Below are positions 7,380 through 16,043 of a stretch of 53,559 nt of DNA, one piece after another. The stretch is from Clostridia bacterium (GTDB taxonomy: Bacteria > Bacillota > Sulfobacillia > SLMV01). Made by a program: the position numbers and the translations under genes. Under the pieces are notes generated by a model. It was not told the DNA's origin. It saw nothing but the letters and a program-made list of their open reading frames with translations, and searched no databases. Position 1 is the first letter of the stretch, and each line of letters opens with the position of its first letter. The stretch spans positions 1 through 53,559 of the forward strand of contig PUMM01000072.1 of assembly GCA_003551365.1 (NCBI GenBank), read 5' to 3'.

Positions 7380-8064
7380 ACTGCCCGGGGAGTGGGATGT
7401 GTGCTGCCATCGCGTGGTGGAGCGCTTTCGCAGCAAGAAGAATGACGTGTACCGGCTGGAGGTGACCGGTAGTGCTGGGCACGTATTCTCCGTCGTCGGC
7501 AAGGATTTCCGGACGGCCGAGGCCTGTCGGCGGGAGGGGCGACTTCTGGGCGCCCTGCGCGACCGGGGAGCGCGGGTGCCGGAGCTGTTTCATTGCGGCG
7601 ATAGCAGCATGATCATGGAGTACATTCGCGGTCCGCTCCTGCTGGACGTCATGTTTGGCGACCGGGCCCTGCAGCACATTGCGGGGCTCGCTACCGCCCT
7701 CGGTGACATATACGGGGCGCTGGATGACATGGAAGCGGGGATGATTCTCGGTGACATGAACCTCCGCAACTTCATCGTGCGCGAGGGAGTGGGGGACATC
7801 TTTCGCGTGGATCTGGAGTCTGTGACTCGTGGACGGGTGGAGGATGATGTGGGACGTCTCTGCGCCTTCTGTTTGAGCTATGATCCCCCCTTCACCGCGC
7901 ACAAGCGGCGCCTCACTGCGTCTCTCTTCCGCTCGGTTATCTGTTGGCTGGGTCTGGATGCAGACGTGACGAAACTGGCGACGCAGGCGGAGCTTTCGGC
8001 CATAGAGCGACGCAGGGGCGTCGAGGTTCCCGGCACTATCCGCCGGGCCGTCGATCGGTGGTGA
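7366..8064 (+). CDS. Small kinase-like protein (aminoglycoside-phosphotransferase/Kdo-kinase type fold)
   Basis: 232 residues from ATG 7366 (SD GGAGG, 5-base spacing), overlapping mobB by 14 bases. It has the layout of a compact eukaryotic-like small-molecule kinase: VGKDF lysine (about 46), hinge MEYIRGPLL, catalytic loop GDMNLRNF (129-136) and metal-binding VDLE (148-151) in place of DFG. The substrate is not readable from sequence. As last gene of the operon it may phosphorylate an imported pterin or nucleoside; that is inference. Ends 59 bases before a convergent gene. Confidence 0.7.
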   Translation: MIAAELPGEWDVCCHRVVERFRSKKNDVYRLEVTGSAGHVFSVVGKDFRTAEACRREGRLLGALRDRGARVPELFHCGDSSMIMEYIRGPLLLDVMFGDRALQHIAGLATALGDIYGALDDMEAGMILGDMNLRNFIVREGVGDIFRVDLESVTRGRVEDDVGRLCAFCLSYDPPFTAHKRRLTASLFRSVICWLGLDADVTKLATQAELSAIERRRGVEVPGTIRRAVDRW

Positions 8065-8123
8065 TCGCCCGTCCCGACGGATGGGACCCGGGCAGGATTC
8101 GGCTGCCGGTGCTGCCGCCATCT

Positions 8124-8924
8124 CTATCCTCCGGAGCTCTCCTCCGGGATCTGCTGCCCCTGGTGATCTATCCGGTAGGGTGCGGGATGCAGCAGCTCTC
8201 CCAGAGGCAGCACCTCGTATTCCTCCTCTTCCAGGTATTGCAGGATATCGGGGAGTGCCTCGGCGGTGGGGCGGGCGTTATTGTGAAACAGTACGATGGC
8301 TCCCGGATGCATCAGGGTGGTAACGCGGTTGAATACGTAATCGCCGGTGACCTCCCGCCAGTCCAGACTGTCGATACTCCACTGGATGGGAACGAACCCC
8401 ATCTCATCGCGCGCCACCCGCATGACCGTGTCATCGTAGGAACCGAACGGAGGGCGAAACAGGCGGGGCTCGGCGTCGGGGCACAGTGACTGCACCATAC
8501 CCCGGTTGTCCTCCAGCTCGTTGCGGATCTCCTCTTCCGAAAGGTCAGCCATGTCCGGGTGATTGGCGCTGTGCAGACCGATTTCATGTCCCCCATCCCA
8601 GATATCCTCTGCGTACTCGGGATAATCCTCCATCCATATATTAGTGAGGAAAAATGTGGCAGAAACATCGTGATCATGCAGGACCGCGAGCAGCTGCCCG
8701 GTATACTCTGCCCCCCAGGTGGCGTCGAAGGTGAGTGCCACCTGTCGGTCTTCGGTCTGCACCGAGTATATGGGGATCTGCCGGCTGTCGCCCGCGGGGG
8801 CCGCCACCTGCAGGATTCGCAGCGAATCTGCCCCCAGCAGAAGAAACACCAGGCCAACCACTGCGGCCAGCAGGAGAGCGACGACCAGGATCAGGGTTCG
8901 CCGGTACACTATCAAGAACCGCAC
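8124..8924 (-). CDS. Membrane-anchored polysaccharide deacetylase, PdaB/YlxY-like
   Basis: 266 residues from GTG 8924 (SD GAGGAG, 7-base spacing), shorter than the track version. N-terminal signal anchor (RTLILVVALLLAAVVGLVFL), then a NodB domain: TFDATWG (65-71) replacing TFDDG, metal-binding HSANH (118-122), RPPFGSYD and LFHNNA. The TFD-x-x-WG variant is typical of sporulation-linked deacetylases such as PdaB. Expected role: removing acetyl groups from peptidoglycan sugars at the outer membrane face or in the forespore wall. Confidence 0.88.
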   Translation of the reverse strand: MRFLIVYRRTLILVVALLLAAVVGLVFLLLGADSLRILQVAAPAGDSRQIPIYSVQTEDRQVALTFDATWGAEYTGQLLAVLHDHDVSATFFLTNIWMEDYPEYAEDIWDGGHEIGLHSANHPDMADLSEEEIRNELEDNRGMVQSLCPDAEPRLFRPPFGSYDDTVMRVARDEMGFVPIQWSIDSLDWREVTGDYVFNRVTTLMHPGAIVLFHNNARPTAEALPDILQYLEEEEYEVLPLGELLHPAPYRIDHQGQQIPEESSGG

Positions 8925-9111
8925 GGTCTCACTCCTCGTCCCTAGAGGTCTCATTCACAGGTATATGCGAGGGGTGCCCACCCCATTCTCGCGGAGATTC
9001 GCGCCGGCGGGGAGGAACCAGGCCGCCCGAGATGGAACGTTCTATTAGTCGAGCTGTGCGGATGACGGCGAACACTGTGGCTGTTTACGCATGCGAGAGG
9101 GGGAACTGGGA

Positions 9112-9648
9112 ATGACAACTTTTGACGATCTGGTATTGCAGCGCAAGAGCATCAGGGCCTATTCATCGAGACCCGTGCCCTTTGAGGATGTACAGGATGT
9201 GATCAATACGGCTCTGGAATCACCGTCGGCCAAGAACCTGCAGCCGTGGGAAATTATCGTGGTGGAGGATGAGGAAAGGCGGCGTCGGCTGGCCGAGATT
9301 GCCAACGGGCAGCAGTTTGTGGGCGATGCCCCGATCATCCTCGCGCCGGTGGCCACCGAGCCGCAACGCATCATGACCTGTGACATTCCGGCCTATGCGG
9401 TAGATCTGTCCATTCTGGTCACGCATATGATGCTGCGGGCGGCCGAAAAGGGACTGGGTACCTGTTGGATCGGCGCTTTTGATGCCGATGCTGCCGCGGA
9501 GGAACTGGGAGTTCCGGAGGACAGAAAGGTGTTCACGCTGCTCCCCCTCGGGTATCCGGCCGAGGACCCCAAGCGACGGCCGCGCAAGGGTTTTGCGGAC
9601 GTGGTCCACTGGGAGCAGTACGGGCAGCAGAGGCGGGGCACGGAATGA
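9112..9648 (+). CDS. Nitroreductase family flavoprotein
   Basis: 178 residues from ATG 9112. It begins with the FMN-binding pattern LQRKSIRAYSSRPV (R-x-S-x-R-x-[FY]), followed by APSAKNLQPW-like SPSAKNLQPWEI, and ends with LGYPAEDPKRRPRK. These are the hallmarks of the NADH/NAD(P)H-dependent nitroreductase fold; the natural substrate is unknown. Its stop overlaps the yhaM start (ATGA), so the two are translationally coupled. Confidence 0.9.
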   Translation: MTTFDDLVLQRKSIRAYSSRPVPFEDVQDVINTALESPSAKNLQPWEIIVVEDEERRRRLAEIANGQQFVGDAPIILAPVATEPQRIMTCDIPAYAVDLSILVTHMMLRAAEKGLGTCWIGAFDADAAAEELGVPEDRKVFTLLPLGYPAEDPKRRPRKGFADVVHWEQYGQQRRGTE

Positions 9649-10634
9649 CCGACGCCGGGGGCGGTCCGTACATCGAGGATATGACTCCCGGCGGGGAGGT
9701 TGCCGGCACCTACGGGGTGGCGGGGAAGCGCCTGCGCTCCTTTCGCGATCCATCCAGAGGCAGGTTTCTGCAGTTGCGGCTGCGGGACGTTACCGGCAGC
9801 ATAGCCGGTCTGTTGTGGGAGGGGGCGGAGGAAGTCGCCGAAAGCTTCTCGGTGGGAGATGTCCTGCGGGTGCGGGGGCAGGTGGAGGAGTATCGGGGAC
9901 AGAAGCAGCTGGTACTGCAGTCGCTGGATCCGTCCCCGGCGGAGAGCGTGCGCCCGGAGCGCTTTATCCCGCCCTCTCCCCGCTCCCTCGATGAGATGGA
10001 GCGCGAATTGTGGCGTCGGGTCGAGATGGTGGAGGATCCTCATCTGTCACAGCTTCTCCTGATCCTCTTTCAGGAGGAGGAAACCTACTCGTCTTTCATC
10101 ACTGCACCCGCCGGCAAGACGGTGCATCACAACTACCTACACGGGCTGCTGGAGCATTCGCTGGAAGTGGTCTCCATCCTGACGCGCGAGGACTGCACGG
10201 ATGAGATGGATACGGATCTGTTGATCACGGGAGGGCTGCTGCACGATGTGGGCAAGATTGAGGAATACTTCTGCCGCGCAGCCATTGGTTACACCGACGA
10301 GGGGAGGCTGCTGGGACACATCGTCATGGGTGATGCGATGCTGCGGAAGGCACTGCGCCGGGTGCCGGATATTAGCCGGCGTCGGGCGCTGCACCTGCGT
10401 CACCTGCTGCTGAGCCACCACGGTAAGCAGGAGTACGGCTCGCCGGTGCTGCCGCAGACTCCCGAGGCAGTGGCTCTGCATCACGCCGATCTGTACAGCG
10501 GAAGGGTCGGGCAGGTGCGCATCGTTGCCGATGGGGCAGCTGAGTCGGGTGGGGATTGGTCAGAGTTCGACCCCATGCTCGGAAGATACGTTTGGGTCGC
10601 CAGCGAGAAGGAGGCGGGACAGGCCGATGAATGA
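9645..10634 (+). CDS. yhaM: 3'-5' exoribonuclease YhaM-like (OB fold plus HD domain)
   Basis: 329 residues. Residues 10-95 form an OB-type nucleic-acid binding domain (FLQLRLRDVTGSIAGLLW). The HD phosphohydrolase domain follows with HHNYLHGLLEHSLEV, LLHDVGKIEE and HLLLSHHGKQEYG, all diagnostic of the YhaM/Cbf1 family. In Bacillus relatives the enzyme trims single-stranded 3' ends of RNA and DNA. Overlaps the upstream nitroreductase stop and the downstream membrane-protein start. Confidence 0.92.
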   Translation: MTDAGGGPYIEDMTPGGEVAGTYGVAGKRLRSFRDPSRGRFLQLRLRDVTGSIAGLLWEGAEEVAESFSVGDVLRVRGQVEEYRGQKQLVLQSLDPSPAESVRPERFIPPSPRSLDEMERELWRRVEMVEDPHLSQLLLILFQEEETYSSFITAPAGKTVHHNYLHGLLEHSLEVVSILTREDCTDEMDTDLLITGGLLHDVGKIEEYFCRAAIGYTDEGRLLGHIVMGDAMLRKALRRVPDISRRRALHLRHLLLSHHGKQEYGSPVLPQTPEAVALHHADLYSGRVGQVRIVADGAAESGGDWSEFDPMLGRYVWVASEKEAGQADE

Positions 10635-11478
10635 GGGTGGCGCCAGCGGACTCACCACGGTGCAGGCCCGCCTGGCAGAGGTGGTGACGGTGGTATACAT
10701 GGCGGTGCACACCGGGATCTATGGGCGCATGATCCTGGGGCACATGCCCGGACCCGGGCACGGCACCCTCCTCTATTCTGCGGGTACCGCCTTTTACATC
10801 GCCCTGCTGTACTACGCATCGGGGCGCCTGCGGGCAGGAAACAACGTCTGGGGGTTCACGGTGGCCGGTGCGCTGGTGGTGAACCTGGTGTCAAGCAGCG
10901 TGCATCTGATGATGACCCTGGACCTGTTCGCCCGTCCGGCCGTGTACAGTACGGCGTCGGTGGTGGCCGGCCCGATCGCTGAGCTGTATCTGTGGTCATT
11001 GTTCATCCATTCGTTTCTCATCGAGGGGTCACGCCGCTGGAGGAGGGGGGAGGACGGCAATGGTGCCGCGCCGCGCATCCTGGGATCGGGTCGCTTCCGG
11101 GATCGATGGTGGAGCACGCTGCTCACCGCCATCGTTGTGGCTGTACTGCCGGTTCTCGTCCTTCTATCCGAGGGCGGCACGATCGCGTTGGATGTATCCG
11201 ATGTGATAGTTTCCTTTGTCCGGTTCTGGGACCCGCTCATATACATCTTCCTGTTCGGGGCCTATCTCCTATTATTTCGCATAAGCAACCTGCCCGTGCT
11301 CAAACACCTGGCGGTGCTGTTTGCAGTGGCTGCTACAGTCGGCATTACCCAGCTGTTTGGCGCCTCCCCGGAACTGGTGGAGCGCACGGGTGTACTCGGT
11401 AGAGGCGTGTGGTACGGGGCTTTGTTGCTGCCGGTGCTCAAATACTACCTCTGGCTCTGCGCGACCCGGGAGTTCTAG
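10627..11478 (+). CDS. Integral membrane protein of unknown function
   Basis: 283 residues from ATG 10627, which overlaps the yhaM end by 8 bases; the earlier track start would lie inside yhaM. Seven or eight hydrophobic segments are visible (VVTVVYMAVHTGIY, GTAFYIALLYYA, GFTVAGALVVNLV and others), separated by short loops and one charged loop around residue 145. Several histidines lie in or near membrane segments (HTGIYGRMILGH, SSSVHLMM), which could bind heme or metal. No family recognised. Convergent overlap with the next gene. Confidence 0.75.
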   Translation: MNEGGASGLTTVQARLAEVVTVVYMAVHTGIYGRMILGHMPGPGHGTLLYSAGTAFYIALLYYASGRLRAGNNVWGFTVAGALVVNLVSSSVHLMMTLDLFARPAVYSTASVVAGPIAELYLWSLFIHSFLIEGSRRWRRGEDGNGAAPRILGSGRFRDRWWSTLLTAIVVAVLPVLVLLSEGGTIALDVSDVIVSFVRFWDPLIYIFLFGAYLLLFRISNLPVLKHLAVLFAVAATVGITQLFGASPELVERTGVLGRGVWYGALLLPVLKYYLWLCATREF

Positions 11479-11930
11479 CCCTCCCCCAGCACCAGCCAGG
11501 TGCCGGCCGCCAGCAGCAGGAGGCCGAGAGATCTCTGTGGGGAGACCGGGACAGTTTCGAGACCGAGCAGACCGAAATGATCGAGGAATGCCGCCGTGGC
11601 CACCTGAGCGGCCACTATGGCGGTGGTGGCGGGAGCAGCCCCGACCCGCCCTATTCCTGCCGCCACCCCCCAGATTATGGCGACACCCAGCGGACCCCCC
11701 AGATAGGCGTGCGGCGGCGCCCGCAGCAGGTCCTCCCACCCGGCGGCGAAGCGCCCCGCGATGAGCAGGCCCACCACTACCGCAGCCGCGAGAACTGTCC
11801 CCGTGGTGTGAACTATCAGCGTAGCACCCGCGAGCGTGGCCCGCCGGGCCAAAAACGAATTCAGCGTGCCCTGCCAGGCCATCAAACTGCCGGCCCCGGC
11901 CGCTATGAGCACTGCAACTATTCGGCTCAT
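11475..11930 (-). CDS. DMT-superfamily small membrane protein, DUF606/YdcZ family
   Basis: 151 residues from ATG 11930 (SD GGAGGG); about five membrane segments. GAGSLMAWQGTLNSFLARR and LGGPLGVAIIWGVAAGIGRVG match the DUF606 half-transporter pattern, in which two such units form one transporter. Only one copy is present here, so it may homodimerise. Substrate unknown. Stop codon overlaps the plus-strand gene's stop by four bases. Confidence 0.82.
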   Translation of the reverse strand: MSRIVAVLIAAGAGSLMAWQGTLNSFLARRATLAGATLIVHTTGTVLAAAVVVGLLIAGRFAAGWEDLLRAPPHAYLGGPLGVAIIWGVAAGIGRVGAAPATTAIVAAQVATAAFLDHFGLLGLETVPVSPQRSLGLLLLAAGTWLVLGEG

Positions 11931-12112
11931 GATTCCCTCCACTTCCCGCCGCCAGTCGCTGAACGGGGAGGTGATATGCAGGTTGTGCTGGCATCTCCGC
12001 CCCCCGTGGACCGAATTGCCTCCTCTTACGACCCCCGGCCCCGCTTTCTGGCCGGCCGGGTGATATGATATAGGGTAACCAGCACTGTGATGATTATCGG
12101 AGGTGAGGCAGT

Positions 12113-13018
12113 TTGGCGCGAGTGGGTACCTGTTCGTGGGCAGACCGCTCCATGGTGGAGGCGTGGTATCCGGAGGACTGCCGGTCGCCGGAGGATCTCC
12201 TCCGCCACTACAGCCGCCACTTTGATGTGGTGGAGGTGAATTCCACCTTCTACGCCCTCCCGCAGGCTGGGATGGCGGAGGGCTGGGCGGAGCGGACGCC
12301 GGAGAACTTCACCTTTCACGTGAAGGCCTTCGGGGTGATGACCGGGCATTCGGTGCCGCCGGATCGCCTGCCGGATGAACTGCGCGAGGAATACGACTAT
12401 GAGCTCACCCGCTATGGCAATGTGAAGAACCCCCCGCCCCAGATGATTCGGCGCTGCTTTGCCCTGTTCTGCCGGGCCCTGCGTCCCCTGCAGCGCGCCC
12501 GGAAGCTCGGTTTGATTCTGTTTCAGTTCCCGCCGTACTTCACCGCCAGGCACAGGGGCGAGCTGCGGCGGAATCTGCGTTGGATCGATCGTTCGGCTGA
12601 GGTCATGCAAGGATATGACCTGGCCGTGGAGTTTCGTCACCGCTCCTGGTACAGGGATGACGTCATGCGCGCCGTCCTCCCCTTTCTGCGGGAGCGCCAG
12701 CTGTCCCTGGTAGCCGCGGATGAGCCGCAGGTGGGAGACAGGTCCATCCCCCCGGTCGTGCTGCGTAGCGGTCCGTACGGGTATTTCCGCTTGAACGGGC
12801 GCAACGAGACCAACTGGAACCGCCGAACGAGCTCGGCGGCAGAGCGCTTCCGGTACCTGTACAGTGAGGAAGAACTGCGCGAATGGGTCGAACCCATCCG
12901 GGAGCTGGAGCGGGAGACGGAAGAGACCTTCGTCATGTTCAACAACTGCTACGCCGACTATGCACCCAGGAATGCGCTGGATATGATGGGCCTGCTCGGG
13001 CAGGATGGGAGGGATTAA
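12113..13018 (+). CDS. DUF72 (YecE) family protein
   Basis: 301 residues, TTG start at 12113 behind SD GGAGG. Opens with VGTCSWADRSMVEAWYP and continues VEVNSTFYALPQ, FTFHVKAFGVMTGH, LGLILFQFPP, VEFRHRSWY, FRLNGRN and MFNNCYADYAPRNA, the full motif series of the DUF72 TIM-barrel family. Function unproven; the fold suggests an enzyme acting on a sugar or nucleic acid. Monocistronic by spacing. Confidence 0.92.
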   Translation: MARVGTCSWADRSMVEAWYPEDCRSPEDLLRHYSRHFDVVEVNSTFYALPQAGMAEGWAERTPENFTFHVKAFGVMTGHSVPPDRLPDELREEYDYELTRYGNVKNPPPQMIRRCFALFCRALRPLQRARKLGLILFQFPPYFTARHRGELRRNLRWIDRSAEVMQGYDLAVEFRHRSWYRDDVMRAVLPFLRERQLSLVAADEPQVGDRSIPPVVLRSGPYGYFRLNGRNETNWNRRTSSAAERFRYLYSEEELREWVEPIRELERETEETFVMFNNCYADYAPRNALDMMGLLGQDGRD

Positions 13019-13071
13019 GCCGCCCAATGCGGCGTATACATCAGAGAGGATGAAAGCCGCGGGAGGTGAGG

Positions 13072-13872
13072 ATGTTGCAGCGGGCGACCACCGCGCAGGC
13101 GACACTCATGGTCACTTTGATTATGTGTGTGGGTGCATTTGCCGCTCCGGTGACCGGGTCTGGGGGTGCGGCCGAGCGGGAGGGGTTGGCCGGCGACGCG
13201 GTGTGGAATGTGCCGGCCGACGGACGTCGCTGGGGAGGATACGGTCCGACGGGCATGCACGTGGCGATCGATGTTGATGTGCGGAGACTGACGCTCTACT
13301 GGGGCGCGGTTGAGGTCGAGTCGTATCCGGTGGCGGTGGGAAAGCCGGATACACCCACTCCCCTGGGCGCGTGGTTGGTGCGGGATCGCGGTGCCTGGGG
13401 TGGGGGGTTCGGAGCCAGGTGGATGGGTCTGAGCGTGCCCTGGGGACGGTACGGGATGCACGGCACCAACCGGCCCGGGTCCATCGGTGGGACACTGTCG
13501 GCTGGCTGCGTGCGGATGTTTGACCGCGATGTGATTGATCTCTATCGCTACGCTCCGGTGGGGACGGTCGCAGTGGTTACCGGCACACCGGGTACCAAAT
13601 ACGGCGAAGCGGCCCGTTCGATAGGCTTTGCGACCCGGGGGTCCGATGTGATGGGGCTGCAGGCGCTGCTCTGGGTCGAGGGGCAGTACAGTGCGGGGAT
13701 CGATGGAATTTTTGGCTACGGCACGGCGGAGGCGCTGCGCTCTTATGCCGATGAGCGCGATGCCCGTGCGGGGGATTCGCTCGACGCGGAGCGCGCGGCC
13801 GAGTGGCAGCTTTCCGACTGGTGGTTCCCCGATCCGCGCTGCTGGGGGGATGCGCGCGATGATGATTCCTGA
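13072..13872 (+). CDS. L,D-transpeptidase (YkuD) with C-terminal peptidoglycan-binding module
   Basis: 266 residues from ATG 13072 (SD GGGAGG, 5-base spacing). Signal peptide (residues 1-27), YkuD domain from about 62 with the catalytic motif HGTNRPGS (130-137) and SAGCVRM (143-149), nucleophile Cys146. The tail GSDVMGLQALLWVEGQYSAG and GIDGIFGYGTAEALRSY is a PG_binding_1 repeat, placed after rather than before the catalytic domain. It should make 3-3 cross-links in peptidoglycan or attach proteins to it; in spore-formers such enzymes also act in cortex maturation. Confidence 0.92.
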   Translation: MLQRATTAQATLMVTLIMCVGAFAAPVTGSGGAAEREGLAGDAVWNVPADGRRWGGYGPTGMHVAIDVDVRRLTLYWGAVEVESYPVAVGKPDTPTPLGAWLVRDRGAWGGGFGARWMGLSVPWGRYGMHGTNRPGSIGGTLSAGCVRMFDRDVIDLYRYAPVGTVAVVTGTPGTKYGEAARSIGFATRGSDVMGLQALLWVEGQYSAGIDGIFGYGTAEALRSYADERDARAGDSLDAERAAEWQLSDWWFPDPRCWGDARDDDS

Positions 13873-13955
13873 GATGAGAGAAGGATATGTCCGAAGCGGG
13901 GGAGAAGAGAGAAGTGAGGTATATCAAGTGCAAGTACGCAATTGGAGGATGAACT

Positions 13956-14252
13956 ATGTTCTCTGAACACGACGACGATCGGAGAACCCGCATCATCGAC
14001 GAAGAGGAGCTGTATGCTGGAGAGGATGACCACGTCCGGGCCCTGCGTACCATATACCTGGCCCTCGAGGAGAAGGGGTATGATCCGGTGCAGCAGCTGG
14101 CCCATTACCTTCTCACAGATGAGCCCGCGTATATCACTGCCCACCGCAATGCCCGGGTGCTGGCCACGCGGCTCGAGCGGGACGAGATAATTGAATCGTT
14201 TGTCAGATTCTACGTTCAGAACCACCCCTCCATGCTCCAGACTGAGGACTGA
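13956..14252 (+). CDS. ireB: IreB family regulatory phosphoprotein (UPF0297)
   Basis: 98 residues, ATG 13956 with SD GGAGG. The core LEEKGYDPVQQLAHYLLTDEPAYITAHRNA followed by LERDEIIESFVRFYV is the UPF0297/IreB signature. In enterococci IreB is a substrate of the Ser/Thr kinase IreK and controls cephalosporin tolerance. An acidic 35-residue N-terminal extension with a DEEELYAGEDD stretch is longer than usual. In other Firmicutes ireB precedes ruvX; here it does not. Followed by a strong hairpin. Confidence 0.9.
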   Translation: MFSEHDDDRRTRIIDEEELYAGEDDHVRALRTIYLALEEKGYDPVQQLAHYLLTDEPAYITAHRNARVLATRLERDEIIESFVRFYVQNHPSMLQTED

Positions 14253-14286
14253 TTCCACCTTCTGCCCGCCTCCCGGATGACACCTC

Positions 14287-14323
14287 TTCTGCCGCCGGAT
14301 TCCCGCGGCAGAATAATCTTCTT
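14287..14323 (+). terminator. Terminator hairpin after ireB
   Basis: Perfect 9-base stem TTCTGCCGC/GCGGCAGAA with a 9-base loop, followed by a moderately T-rich run (TAATCTTCTT). Confidence 0.6.
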
Positions 14324-14377
14324 GTGCTGCGGGATAATAGCTTCGCGACGAACAATCCGGGGCAAGAGGTGAAGTCT

Positions 14378-14932
14378 GTGAAAGCAACAGGCGTTGTCAG
14401 AAGGATCGATGATCTGGGGCGAATTGTAATACCGATCGAGATTCGCCGGACCATGAGGATCCGCGACGGAGACCCCCTGGAGATCTTTGTGGACAAAGAT
14501 GGCGAGGTCATTCTCAAGAAATACTCCGCCATCATTGATCTGGGTTCATTCGCCGAGGAGATGACCGATTCGGTGCATGAAGCCAGTGGGCATGTGGCTC
14601 TCATCACCGACAGGGACTCAGTTGTGGCGGTCACCGGCGCCCGTCGCAAGGACTTTGTCGACAAGCGCATAGGCGACTCCGTCCTTCGCGCGATGAATGA
14701 TCGACAGACCATCGCTGAGGATGGAACGATGGGCGCTGTCGCTGCGGTCCTCGATGAGAACTGGGGCGAGCCGGAGTTCACCAGCACCGTCATTACCCCC
14801 ATCGTGGTGCATGGAGACCCGTACGGCGCGGTGGTGGTCGGGTCGGTCGACGAAAACGAGCCGATTGGCGACACCGAAACCAAGATGGCGCGCTCGGCAG
14901 CGGGTTTTCTCTCTCGCTTTCTGGCGGAATGA
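14378..14932 (+). CDS. spoVT: Stage V sporulation protein T, AbrB-type transcription regulator
   Basis: 184 residues from GTG 14378 (SD AAGAGGTGA), matching SpoVT's usual length of about 178. The swapped-hairpin DNA-binding domain is MKATGVVRRIDDLGRIVIPI with RRTMRIRDGDPLEIFVD; the C-terminal part is a GAF-like domain. SpoVT acts in the forespore under sigma-G in Bacillus. The track start adds an implausible leader. It is flanked by terminator hairpins on both sides, suggesting a monocistronic gene. Confidence 0.93.
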   Translation: MKATGVVRRIDDLGRIVIPIEIRRTMRIRDGDPLEIFVDKDGEVILKKYSAIIDLGSFAEEMTDSVHEASGHVALITDRDSVVAVTGARRKDFVDKRIGDSVLRAMNDRQTIAEDGTMGAVAAVLDENWGEPEFTSTVITPIVVHGDPYGAVVVGSVDENEPIGDTETKMARSAAGFLSRFLAE

Positions 14933-15011
14933 TCCCCGCGGTCTGTGACGAACATGGGCCACCAGATCGGACGATCTGAACGGGAATGTGCGACAGAGAA
15001 CCTCGATTCTC

Positions 15012-15051
15012 CCGGACCGGACGCACCGGCAGCGAGGGTGCGCCGGTCCGG
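15012..15051 (+). terminator. Strong hairpin after spoVT
   Basis: CCGGACCGG-A-CGCACC pairs with GGTGCG-CCGGTCCGG, a 15-pair stem with one bulged A and a 9-base loop. Weak T tail (TCTGTTGGT). Likely serves spoVT and possibly the convergent DUF421 gene. Confidence 0.55.
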
Positions 15052-15202
15052 TCTGTTGGTGTCTCCGGCCGTGGGGGGTGGGCTGATGCGGGGTTATCGT
15101 CCCCCGTTGCCAGCCCGCCTGTAGCGGCTGGGGGTTTGGGGTGCGAATGCATTTGACGCACGCGATTTACTCCCGGGGCAATGCGGCGAAGGCAATATTG
15201 CC

Positions 15203-15886
15203 TCAACTCTCCCGCCGCTGCCACCAGAGGGAACCGCTGCGATCCACTGCCGCCACAAAGATCTCGCTGAGTTGAGGAGCACCTGCCTGCTGCAGCTGCC
15301 CCATCAGCCATTCCCGGTCTCTTCCCAGAGTGTGCAGGCCGTCGTAGTTGATGGTGGCATCGACTACCAGGGCGGCGGGCAGGCCCTCGGCCGGAAGGTC
15401 CATGTTGAGATCCTGCACCTGTACCGGCCGTGATTTCGTTTTGGGAATCACGCTCAAACTGCCGGACATCTCCAGAATAGCGTACTGTACATCGGGCAGG
15501 GAGGGACTCTGCTGTTGGCGCAGCTGCTCCATGAGTTCGTGCACCGTGTAGCGGGACCGACGCATGTTTCCTTCATTGATCTGTCCGTCATCGATAATCA
15601 CGGTGGGACGGCCGTTGATCAATGACATCAGTCGGGGGAACTTGATGCAGAGACAGGAGAGCACGATCTGCAGTGCTGCCAGGGTGGTCATGGGGATCAG
15701 ACCTGTCCAGACGGAAGTACGGGGATCATCGATCACGAAGACCGCCGCCTCGGCTATCATTATTGCTACGACCAGATCGAAAGGAGACAGCTGCCCGACC
15801 TCCCGCTTGCCCATGAGGCGGATCAGGATTAGGGCGACGAAGTAGAAGAGAATGGTGCGGAGAAACACGGTCAACAGGTCTTGCAC
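15203..15886 (-). CDS. DUF421 (YetF-like) membrane protein
   Basis: 227 residues from GTG 15886 (AGGTG upstream), a normal length for the family; the long track N-terminus is shadow of the SASP gene region. Three membrane segments, then the motif RLMGKREVGQLSPFDLVVAI that defines DUF421, then a soluble domain with NGRPTVIIDDGQINEGNMRR and EIFVAAVDRSGSLWWQRR. YetF-type proteins in Bacillus are spore-associated membrane proteins; YdfS/YetF shape spore membrane rigidity in newer work. Function here unproven. Confidence 0.88.
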   Translation of the reverse strand: MQDLLTVFLRTILFYFVALILIRLMGKREVGQLSPFDLVVAIMIAEAAVFVIDDPRTSVWTGLIPMTTLAALQIVLSCLCIKFPRLMSLINGRPTVIIDDGQINEGNMRRSRYTVHELMEQLRQQQSPSLPDVQYAILEMSGSLSVIPKTKSRPVQVQDLNMDLPAEGLPAALVVDATINYDGLHTLGRDREWLMGQLQQAGAPQLSEIFVAAVDRSGSLWWQRRES

Positions 15887-16043
15887 GCCGGGCTTCACCT
15901 CGCCTATGTACTGTGCGACGGATCCGCTCCCATTATGCAGCGAGATGGGAGACCGTCGGCACATTTGTGGTGTGACACTGGCGCATCTGCATATACTACA
16001 GGTGTCGTCCGATTCCCGGCGAGTTCCGAAGGGAAGGTGGACC

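Noticed and set aside
4475-7502. Minus-strand ORFs of 584 and 575 residues opposite the ECF/mobB operon
   Set aside because: Long antisense frames are common in GC-rich coding DNA; the plus strand carries complete ABC, EcfT and MobB motifs.
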